43,225 nucleotides of DNA, taken from contig CAJFTG010000017.1 in the NCBI GenBank assembly GCA_904419875.1, forward strand, positions 1-43,225. The letters are read 5' to 3'. Shown here piece after piece: positions 34,565-42,145 of the stretch. A model generated the notes under the pieces. That model saw only the letters and a list, made by a program, of their open reading frames with translations. It was not told where the DNA came from and did no database searches. Within the stretch, counting starts at the first letter, position 1, and each line of letters opens with the position of its first letter. This stretch comes from Candidatus Avimonas caecicola (GTDB lineage: Bacteria; Bacillota; Clostridia; Oscillospirales; Acutalibacteraceae). The position numbers were made by a program, and so were the translations under genes.

Positions 34565-35161
34565 ATGACGGAACAGAGCAATCCGCAGAATACCCGGCCG
34601 GACAAGGAGCCGGACATTCTGCAGCAGGAGAAAAAAGCGGTGGAGGAAATTATCGCCATCCGGTCGATCACGGCGGACAACGCCGTGTTCCGCCGCACGG
34701 AGGGCGGTTTTGTCTCCCTGGAATACGCCAATCCCGGAGGAGAGAAGAAAACGTATCCCCGGGTGTCGGTCCACCGCTGCTTCCCTTTCTCCGACCCGAC
34801 CCGCTTCATTTCCATCCGGGAACCGGAAGCGGACGGCCGGGAAATCGGGCTGATCGAGGATCTGGACGCCCTCCCGCGCGAGATGCGCGCCATGCTGGAG
34901 GAACAGATGGGCCTGCGGTATTTCACCCCAAAGATTCGGCGGGTGAACAGCATTAAAGAGGAATACGGCTACGCCTACTGGGACGTGCTCACCGACCGGG
35001 GCGCCTGCCGCTTCACCGTGCGGATGGGGGGAGGGGGCAACGTGTACTCGATCGGCCCCAATCGCTATCTGGTCAACGATATCGACGGAAACCGCTTTGA
35101 AATTCCCGACCTGTACAAGCTGTCCGCCCGGGAGATCAAACAGCTTGACCTGTTTATCTGA
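34565..35161 (+). CDS. DUF1854 family protein, ABC exporter partner
   Basis: 198 residues, ATG with AGGAGG 6 nt upstream. It is a soluble protein: a flexible acidic start, then RRTEGGFVSLEY, KKTYPRVSVHRCFPFSDPTR, and the block GREIGLIEDLDALPREMRAM. The rest runs RYFTPKIRRVNSIKEEYGYA, YWDVLTDRGACRFTVRMG and VNDIDGNRFEIPDLYKLSA. This is DUF1854, a family encoded next to ABC exporters; I recall members named as cyanophycin-metabolism associated, but no cyanophycin genes are seen here. It sits between the two exporter genes (43 and 46 nt gaps), so it very likely works with them. Its role is unknown. Confidence 0.88.
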   Translation: MTEQSNPQNTRPDKEPDILQQEKKAVEEIIAIRSITADNAVFRRTEGGFVSLEYANPGGEKKTYPRVSVHRCFPFSDPTRFISIREPEADGREIGLIEDLDALPREMRAMLEEQMGLRYFTPKIRRVNSIKEEYGYAYWDVLTDRGACRFTVRMGGGGNVYSIGPNRYLVNDIDGNRFEIPDLYKLSAREIKQLDLFI

Positions 35162-35207
35162 CAGGGCGGTTACACAAGATTCTGCCGAGGAAAGGCGGTG
35201 CATCCCT

Positions 35208-37403
35208 TTGAATTTGTGTTTTACCCTCCCGGAGGAAGAGGCCGGGCTGATTAAGCCGCTGCGGCAGGGAAAACCCCTGCGGTACTGTGTGCCCTACGAT
35301 CTTGACGACGACGGGGAGATGTGCGGGGACGGCTGGATCGCCGTGACCGAGGAGACGCTTTTCGTCCTCAAGGGCGGAACGGTCAAGCACCGGGTTTCCC
35401 TTGCGGAAGCGGACGACCTCCTGTGCACCCCGCAGGTGGACAGCGGCGTGCTGGCCGTCCGCCGGAACGGGGAAGACCAATACCTCTGCCGCTTCAGCAT
35501 GCGGCATATGATCCGGATATCCTATGCCGCCCGCGGCGCGGCGCTTTTCTGCAGGGGGGATCGCCGGACGGTGGAGAGCCGGGAACGGGAAAAGGTCTGT
35601 TCCCGCTGCGGCCGGGTGCTTCCCGGCACCAGCGTCTGCCCGCACTGCGCGGGACAGCGGGGGAGAACCCTCCGCCGCTTCTGGGACCTTTGCCGGGGGT
35701 ACGCCCTCCCGCTGTTGACGCTGACGGCGATCATGGCGGCGATGTCGGGCATCAGCGTCTTTCAGCAGTATATCCAGCGCCGGTTTATCGACGACGTTCT
35801 GGTCCCCGCCGAGGGGACGCTGGCCGAGGTCGGCGCTTTTTTCGCCGTAGCGCTGGTGCTGGTGCTGGTGTCGCTGGCCCTGTGGATCACCAACGCGCTG
35901 TGGAGCAACAGCCTGGGCACCCGGATCAGCCGGGATCTGCGGGCGCGCACCTTTTACAAGCTTAACGAGCTGTCCATGTCCTTCCTCAATTCCCGGCAGT
36001 CGGGGGAACTGATGAACCGGGTGGTGGAGGACGCCACCCGGGTGCGGGAATTTATGGAGCAGGCGTTCGCGCAGATGTTCAGCCAGATTTTTGTTATGGT
36101 CGGCGCATTGATCGCCATGCTCGTTATGAACTGGCGCCTCGCCCTGCTGGGGCTGGCCTTCGCGCCGGTCGGCATTGTGCTTATCCGGCTTTTCCGCCGG
36201 TATGAACGGCGTATGTGGCGCAAGCGCTGGCGCACGGAGGACAAGGTGAACGACCGGCTGCAGGACGTGATCTCCGGCATCCGGGTGGTCAAATCCTTCG
36301 GGCAGGAAGAACGGGAAAGCCGGCGGTTTCATGAATACACCGACCGGCTGATGGAGATCACCCGCCGCAACGAGGTGTTCTGGGCGACGCTGTATGCCGG
36401 CGTGACCTTTTTCCTTACCTCCGGCACCCTGCTGGTGATTTATTTCGGCGGCGGCGACGTGCTGAAGGGGCAGATGACCCCCGGCGAACTGGTTCAGTTC
36501 CTGGCGTATACCAATATGCTGTACGGGCCTCTGCAGTTTGTCAGCCGCCTTCCCCGCATGCTGATGCGGCTGACCACCGCGCTGGAACGGATTTACGACA
36601 TTCTGGACGAGGAGGTCCAGCTTGCCGACCCCAGGGACGCTGTGGACAAGGAACTGGAAGGGCAGATCACCTTTGACAATGTAACCTTCGGTTACAAGAC
36701 CTATGAGCCGGTGCTGGAGAACATTGAGCTGACCGTGCGGCCGGGGGAGATGATCGGCCTGGTGGGCTCCTCCGGCGCGGGGAAGTCCACGATGATCAAC
36801 CTGCTGATGCGGCTTTATGAGGTGGACGACGGGGAGATCCGCGTGGACGGTATCCCCCTGCAGCAGCTGTCCCGGGACTGCCTGCACCGCCAGATCGGTG
36901 TGGTGCTGCAGGAAACCTTCCTGTTTTCCGGAACGGTGTTCGACAATATCCGCTTTGCCCGGCCGGACGCGCCGGTACGGGAGGTCATCCAGGCTGCCAA
37001 AATGGCCAACGCGCACGAATTCATCACCAAGCTCCCCGACGGGTATGACACCTATGTGGGGGAGCGCGGGTATACCCTTTCGGGCGGCGAGCGGCAGCGG
37101 ATTGCCATTGCCCGCGCTATCCTCCATAATCCCCGCCTGCTGATTCTGGACGAGGCGACCAGTTCTCTGGATACCGAAACCGAGTACCAGATCCAGGAGG
37201 CGCTCGGGCGCCTGACCCACGGCCGCACCACCTTCGCCATCGCCCACCGGCTCTCCACTCTGCGGGAGGCCGACCGGATTGTGGTGATCGACAAGCACCG
37301 CATCGCGGAAGTCGGCACCCACAACGAGCTGATGCGCAGAAAGGGCATCTACTACGGCCTGGTCATGGCGCAGCTGGAGATGCACAAGGTCCGCGGCGCT
37401 TGA
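35208..37403 (+). CDS. Second ABC exporter (TMD-NBD) with PH-like region and zinc ribbon
   Basis: 731 residues if it starts at TTG 35208, about 12 nt after GGAAAGG; no ATG is better placed and the upstream frame overlaps DUF1854. Residues about 1-120 form a PH-like region (GWIAVTEETLFVLKGGTV, SGVLAVRRNGEDQYLCRFSM). Zinc ribbon CSRC ... CPHC lies at about 131-148. The exporter domain contains SFLNSRQSGELMNRVVED. The ATPase is complete: GSSGAGKST (about 521), LQETFLFSGTV, LSGGERQR, LLILDEATSSLD and IAHRLS. Both exporters keep catalytic Glu and His, so the pair would be a two-site heterodimer or two homodimers. Confidence 0.9.
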   Translation: MNLCFTLPEEEAGLIKPLRQGKPLRYCVPYDLDDDGEMCGDGWIAVTEETLFVLKGGTVKHRVSLAEADDLLCTPQVDSGVLAVRRNGEDQYLCRFSMRHMIRISYAARGAALFCRGDRRTVESREREKVCSRCGRVLPGTSVCPHCAGQRGRTLRRFWDLCRGYALPLLTLTAIMAAMSGISVFQQYIQRRFIDDVLVPAEGTLAEVGAFFAVALVLVLVSLALWITNALWSNSLGTRISRDLRARTFYKLNELSMSFLNSRQSGELMNRVVEDATRVREFMEQAFAQMFSQIFVMVGALIAMLVMNWRLALLGLAFAPVGIVLIRLFRRYERRMWRKRWRTEDKVNDRLQDVISGIRVVKSFGQEERESRRFHEYTDRLMEITRRNEVFWATLYAGVTFFLTSGTLLVIYFGGGDVLKGQMTPGELVQFLAYTNMLYGPLQFVSRLPRMLMRLTTALERIYDILDEEVQLADPRDAVDKELEGQITFDNVTFGYKTYEPVLENIELTVRPGEMIGLVGSSGAGKSTMINLLMRLYEVDDGEIRVDGIPLQQLSRDCLHRQIGVVLQETFLFSGTVFDNIRFARPDAPVREVIQAAKMANAHEFITKLPDGYDTYVGERGYTLSGGERQRIAIARAILHNPRLLILDEATSSLDTETEYQIQEALGRLTHGRTTFAIAHRLSTLREADRIVVIDKHRIAEVGTHNELMRRKGIYYGLVMAQLEMHKVRGA

Positions 37404-37515
37404 GCTCCCGCGCTCAAAATCGCGATCTCTGCGACCCGCGGGCCATGCGGTTTCAGAGGCGTGCAGAAAGGGACGGCCGGAAACATTAACGGCTGACAAA
37501 TCGTTCACAAGATAA

Positions 37516-37555
37516 GACGGGAAAGAAGCTGTCGCAGTTTCTTTCCCGTCTTTTA
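37516..37555 (+). terminator. Terminator of the ABC cassette
   Basis: A 12-bp stem gacgggaaagaa / ttctttcccgtc (37516-37527 / 37539-37550), then TTTT. It lies about 110 nt past the last exporter stop. Confidence 0.88.
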
Positions 37556-37664
37556 CCTTACGGATATTTTTGCACTGAACTTGATTCCTGATGGGTAGAA
37601 GGGTATTCCTGTCATGCGGCACGTCGTTGATCTTGGTCGGAAATACGTGTGAATACTCCTGTGA

Positions 37665-38512
37665 TCAATCGATATTTTGTATATATCGGCACTGGGGATA
37701 ATTGGAACATCCCCAAAATTGTTTACCCATGCGGTTGCCCTTTGCAGCAGTTCGAATAACAAGTTTACTGCCACACCGGGGGCATGTTTTTTCAGTTGGA
37801 GAATCTAATCCTGAATACCGCTTCCGTATATTCTCAATATGTAAAAGCTTTTCGAAGTTATCTATATTGGCAAGCGGTAATAGCTTGTTGTACAAATCGT
37901 CGATTTTTTCAGGAGTAAGCCGATTGCCAATCGTTTGAGATATGTAAATTATGTCAGAAAGAATATCAGATCTGTTAACGATGCGATGTTCACCGCTTGT
38001 TAAGTTAATTTCTTTCAGTGTACAACGGTCACTAAACACAATATATGAAAGGAAACAAACGCGGTCTTCCTGTAAATACGCTTTTAGCCATCTTAAATGT
38101 GTTTTATTTTGTATTATAGGATTTAGAAATTGTGTTTTTTTGAGTGTCCTTTACCAGTTGGTAAAACCTGTGTCCAATATTGATTTGTTTCAGTACCAAA
38201 TATCCAGCCACTGTAATTTTTCGATTCGAGCACATATACACCGGATTCGTGTATGAGTATGATATCAACCTCTGTTCTTTCCTCATTTTGTTTGGGCAAA
38301 TAGCAGTTAAAGACAAATCGTTTATAGCCGGGCAAATGTTCTAGGTACGTATATGTATAATATTCACCAAGCAGACCTTTGCTCTTTCTAACATTCCAAT
38401 AGGAATTTTGAGTCTGCTTGAAATACTGTGTTTTTTCGTAATTATGCTTGTGGATTAAATGCGTCAAAAATGCAGTTAGAACAGCAATCAAAAATAACAA
38501 CATAAGCAACAA
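37665..38512 (-). pseudogene. NERD-domain protein with topoisomerase zinc ribbon, interrupted by a frameshift
   Basis: Two minus frames together make one protein of about 280 residues. The first (TTG start 38512, AGGGGTG upstream) has an N-terminal membrane helix and the NERD nuclease-like domain with GLLGEYYTYTYLEHLPGY, EVDIILIHESGVYVLESKNY and GWIFGTETNQYWTQ. It breaks at a run of seven A's (38135-38141). The next frame continues FLNPIIQNKTHLRWLKAYLQ and ends in a zinc ribbon CPRCGSKLVIRTAAKGN ... FWGCSNYPQC. An eighth A, or a -1 slip, would restore it. The gene is AT-rich, unlike its neighbours, and probably acquired by transfer. It may be dead, a read error, or frameshift-expressed. Confidence 0.75.
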
Positions 38513-39163
38513 TATATGTCACCCCTAGCCTTGTTGTTCCGGAAGGATATCCTTATACTATAATATATGAAAATCCCCGGTTTATCAATGGATTTACTCT
38601 TTTGCTCTTATTTGGCAAAGGAGAGCGTGCCAAATCCGCTTTTTCCCGCCGGTTCCCATCACAGGCGCATGAGAGGGAGGCCGGCCGCCGACCGGTTGGC
38701 GTCTTATACCATTCCGGCGGATGACTGTCGGATTACCGTAAATCGTGAATTCACGGCGGTTGGAAAATACGGCGGCAAACTCGTCGGGTGGGGGCGCCGG
38801 CCGGCGGCAGGAGCCGGACAAAGAGAGCGCCTGGACACCCGTATAGGCAAAGGCGGCTTTTCTCATAAGGCATCTGCCGCTTTCCAACGCCGGGACGGAT
38901 TATCCGGCATATCCGGTCATTGCGCCGCCGTTTTTCGGAGAAACCAAGCATGGCATGCCGGCAAGGCGGAGGAACCGTTGGACGTCCGGCGGAACCGGCC
39001 TTTCCCTGGCACCAATTGCCGGTTTCGGCATACGATGGAATACACGCGGAAAATGCCGGGTGGGTACGAGGCGGGAGCGTATTTTCCGCGTGCGGCAGAA
39101 GATCTGGCAGTTCCGCCTCTGAACGGAGGAACCGGCCGCAGACGAGGGAAAGGATGAATGGGT
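38513..39163. other. Intergenic region, no convincing gene
   Basis: About 640 bp. The first 60 bp share the AT-rich composition of the NERD gene, and then GC rises sharply. A long open frame on the plus strand has no family resemblance or ribosome site. A perfect 12-bp palindrome cgtgaattcacg occurs at 38744-38755. Decayed coding sequence is possible. Confidence 0.4.
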
Positions 39164-39508
39164 ATGGGCGAGACCGTCATGCTGGTTTTGGTGCTGTTGC
39201 TGGCGCTGTATGGCTGTATGGAATTGATTCGCCGCGCCGCCGCTCGGATTATGCGCCCGCCGGAGCCGCGCTCCGGTATCCTGGTGCTGCCCCTGTCCGG
39301 GCATTGCGACGATGCGGAATACCGGATCCGCACCGCTGCGGCACAGGCGAGGTGGACGGAAGAAATTGCCGGGACGGTCCTCATCCTGGACCTGGGAATG
39401 GACGAGGAAACACGGCTGCTCGCCGAGCGGGTCTGCGCCGAGTATCCGGCGGTCAGGCTGGAGAAACCGTCCGGACTGGAAAAAGTGTTCCAACCCCGTT
39501 TGCAGTGA
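39164..39508 (+). CDS. Small membrane-anchored protein of unknown function
   Basis: 114 residues from the ATG at 39164 (GGAAAGGA 9 nt upstream); an ATG two codons earlier is too close to that site. One N-terminal membrane helix (about 4-20) is followed by a basic stretch (RRAAARIMRPP) and a cytoplasmic alpha/beta part: SGILVLPLSGHCDDAEYRIR, GTVLILDLGMDEETRLLAE and YPAVRLEKPSGLEKVF. It looks like a small Rossmann-like fold. I do not recognise a named family. It is followed by recD2 on the same strand, which has a promoter of its own. Confidence 0.65.
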   Translation: MGETVMLVLVLLLALYGCMELIRRAAARIMRPPEPRSGILVLPLSGHCDDAEYRIRTAAAQARWTEEIAGTVLILDLGMDEETRLLAERVCAEYPAVRLEKPSGLEKVFQPRLQ

Positions 39509-39528
39509 CGCCGCAGATGGGGTATAAT
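39500..39528 (+). promoter_or_regulatory. Promoter of recD2
   Basis: TTGCAG, 17-bp spacer, TATAAT, beginning inside the last codons of the preceding gene. The leader is about 155 nt. Confidence 0.65.
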
Positions 39529-39688
39529 AGACCGAAAGGGAGGACTGCCCGTCCCGGCGGCGCGGGAATTCCGCCGGCTGAGAAAATCCGGGGGCTTCTC
39601 GGCGCCTGCCGGGAAGGCGGAAGGGGAAACCGCCCGGGCGGTGCATGAATGTGGCGTATAAATGTGAAGGAAGCAAAGGGTTTGGACT

Positions 39689-41926
39689 ATGGAGGAAAAG
39701 CATTGGGAACAGCTTGTCGGCAGCGTGGAACGGATCGTCTTCCGCAACGAGGACAACGGCTGGACGGTGATTGAGCTGGACGACGGGCAGGAGCTACACA
39801 AGGCCGTCGGGGTGCTGCCGATGGTCGGAGCGGGGGAAACCCTCCGTCTGCTGGGCGAGTGGGTGGATCACCCGAGTTTTGGGGTGCAGTTCCGCGCCGA
39901 ATACTGCGAGCGGCATCTCCCCACTGAAGAGGACGCGATCCTGCGCTATCTCTCCTCCGGCGCGGTCAAGGGAATCGGGCAGGCAACCGCCATCCGGATT
40001 GTAGAAAAATTCGGGAGCGACGCGCTGGAAGTGTTGGAAAAGGAACCGGAGCGGCTGGTGGAGATCAAAGGCATTTCCCCCGCCAAAGCACGGAAGATTG
40101 CGGAGGAGTATGCCGCCCAGTTCGGATTGCGGGAGGTCATGCTCGCTTTCTCCGGCTACGGCCTGACCCCCGGGGAGGCCCTGCGCTGCTGGAAAAAATG
40201 GGGCGCCTCCACCGTCGAGCGGATCCGGCAGAACCCGTATCTGCTTTGTTCGGCCGGGCTGTACATCGGTTTTGAGCGGGCCGACCGCATCTGCATGGGG
40301 ATGGAGCGTCCCGCGGACGATCCCCACCGGGTGGAGGCCGGGCTGCTCTATATCCTTCGGCACAACCTGAACAACGGCCATACCTGTCTGCCGGCGGACA
40401 AGCTGTGCGAAACCGCGGTCGGTTTGCTGGGGGTCGGGCCGGCGCTGGTGGCGGAGGTGCTGGAAGGCATGCTCGCCGCCTTTACCGTCAAGGAAGAGGA
40501 TTTCGGGGGCCGCCGCTTTATTTTCCTGAACCGACTGCACCGGGCGGAGAAATACTGTGCGGCCCGCGTCCGGCTGATCGGCGGGTTCCCGCCTCTGCCT
40601 GACCGCCATATCGAGGAAAGCATCGATGCCGTCGAACGGCGGAGCGGTATCAGCTATGCCGCCCAGCAGCGGCGGGCAATCGTGGAGGCGGTGCAGAAAG
40701 GGGCGCTCATCCTGACCGGCGGCCCCGGCACCGGCAAAACCACCACGCTGGAGGCCATTATCGCCATCCTGGAGCAGATGGGGGAGACGGTGGCTCTGGC
40801 CGCGCCGACCGGGCGGGCCGCCAAACGGATAGCGGAACTGACCGGACGGGAGGCGAAAACCCTGCACCGTCTGCTGGAGGTGCAGTGGGAGGATGAGGAA
40901 ACCCCCGCCTTCGGCCGGAATGAAAAGAATCCGCTGGACGCCGACGCGGTGGTGGTGGATGAGCTTTCCATGGTGGACGTGCTGCTGTTCGAAAGCCTGC
41001 TGCGGGCGATGAAAACCGGCTGCCGCCTGATTCTGGTCGGGGATACCGACCAGCTTCCCGCCGTGGGCCCCGGCTGCGTGCTGCACGATCTGATGGAGAG
41101 CGGCGCTCTGCCGGTGGTGCAGCTGACCGAGGTATTCCGCCAGGCTATGGAAAGCCACATTGTCTCGAACGCCCACCGCATTGTCGCCGGGCAGATGCCT
41201 GAGCTGGCCTTCCGGGAGGGGGATTTCTTCTTCCTGGCGCAGGACAGCGTGCAGGGGGTGACCCATACCGTGCTCGACCTGTGCGGCCGCCGGCTGCCCG
41301 GGAGCTACGGCTATACGGTGTTCAGCGGCATCCAGGTGCTCTGTCCCGGCAGGAAGGGCGAGTTGGGGACGCGGGAGCTCAACCGCCGCCTGCAGGCCCT
41401 GCTCAACCCGGAGACGGAGGAGAAACGGGAGTTGACGGTGGAGGGGGTGACCCTGCGCGCAGGAGACAAAGTCATGCACATCCGCAACAACTACGACATC
41501 GGCTGGACCCGGGACGACGGGGAGGTCGGCCAGGGCGTGTTCAACGGGGATATCGGTCTGCTGGAGGACATTGACCCGCGGGAAGGCACTCTCAGCGTCC
41601 GGTACGACGACCGGGTGGCCTTTTACACAAGGCAGGAAGCGCAGGACCTGGAGCTGGCCTATGCCGTCACCGTGCACAAAAGCCAGGGCAGCGAGTTCGA
41701 CGCTGTAGTCCTTCCGCTTTACCGCAACCCGCCGATGCTCTGTTACCGCAACCTGCTGTATACGGCGGTGACACGGGCGAAATCGCTGCTGATTATCGTG
41801 GGAAGCCGGGCCACGGTGGCCGCAATGGTGGACAACAACCGCAAAACCCTGCGGTACAGCGGCCTCGGCTATTTTCTGGAGCAGACGGAGGAAATGCGGC
41901 TTTCGCAGGAAGAGGAAGGCGTGTAA
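39689..41926 (+). CDS. recD2: ATP-dependent helicase RecD2
   Basis: 745 residues, the normal RecD2 length. An N-terminal OB-like part (VERIVFRNEDNGWTVIEL) precedes tandem helix-hairpin-helix motifs (SSGAVKGIGQATAIRIVEKF, LVEIKGISPAKARKIAEEY). SF1 helicase motifs: Q-motif YAAQQRRAI, I GGPGTGKTT (about 344), Ia APTGRAAKR, II VVVDELSMVD, III LVGDTDQLPAVG, IV-V TVHKSQGSEFD, VI YTAVTRAKSLL. It is a 5'-3' DNA helicase of repair and replication restart that works without RecBC. The ATG follows AAAGG by about 9 nt. Confidence 0.96.
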   Translation: MEEKHWEQLVGSVERIVFRNEDNGWTVIELDDGQELHKAVGVLPMVGAGETLRLLGEWVDHPSFGVQFRAEYCERHLPTEEDAILRYLSSGAVKGIGQATAIRIVEKFGSDALEVLEKEPERLVEIKGISPAKARKIAEEYAAQFGLREVMLAFSGYGLTPGEALRCWKKWGASTVERIRQNPYLLCSAGLYIGFERADRICMGMERPADDPHRVEAGLLYILRHNLNNGHTCLPADKLCETAVGLLGVGPALVAEVLEGMLAAFTVKEEDFGGRRFIFLNRLHRAEKYCAARVRLIGGFPPLPDRHIEESIDAVERRSGISYAAQQRRAIVEAVQKGALILTGGPGTGKTTTLEAIIAILEQMGETVALAAPTGRAAKRIAELTGREAKTLHRLLEVQWEDEETPAFGRNEKNPLDADAVVVDELSMVDVLLFESLLRAMKTGCRLILVGDTDQLPAVGPGCVLHDLMESGALPVVQLTEVFRQAMESHIVSNAHRIVAGQMPELAFREGDFFFLAQDSVQGVTHTVLDLCGRRLPGSYGYTVFSGIQVLCPGRKGELGTRELNRRLQALLNPETEEKRELTVEGVTLRAGDKVMHIRNNYDIGWTRDDGEVGQGVFNGDIGLLEDIDPREGTLSVRYDDRVAFYTRQEAQDLELAYAVTVHKSQGSEFDAVVLPLYRNPPMLCYRNLLYTAVTRAKSLLIIVGSRATVAAMVDNNRKTLRYSGLGYFLEQTEEMRLSQEEEGV

Positions 41927-41969
41927 GGGCCCATCCGCGCAATGCCGCCGGCTGTTTTCAAAAAAAGTG

Positions 41970-41998
41970 TTTATTTTCCAGCCGGGCGGTAATATAAT
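41970..41998 (+). promoter_or_regulatory. Promoter of murC
   Basis: TTTATT, 17-bp spacer, perfect TATAAT. Leader of about 140 nt before the murC ATG. Confidence 0.55.
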
Positions 41999-42145
41999 TA
42001 ATAAGATGGCCGGAAGCTTTCCGCTTTTCCGGAAGCGCCCGGCTCCCGGGATGTCCTTCGGGCGGCTCCGGCATCGTGCGCGGCGTTTTCCCGCGTGCGG
42101 AAAAGACGGACGAAATATGAGACGGCGGAAAGGTTGGACGCATAT

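Noticed and set aside
34565-35161. Cyanophycin biosynthesis locus
   Set aside because: DUF1854 and ABC genes alone are present. No cyanophycin synthetase or cyanophycinase is visible in the window.
38567-39157. A 196-codon plus frame between the NERD gene and the small membrane protein
   Set aside because: There is no start signal, domain or codon pattern like its neighbours. It is treated as non-coding or decayed.
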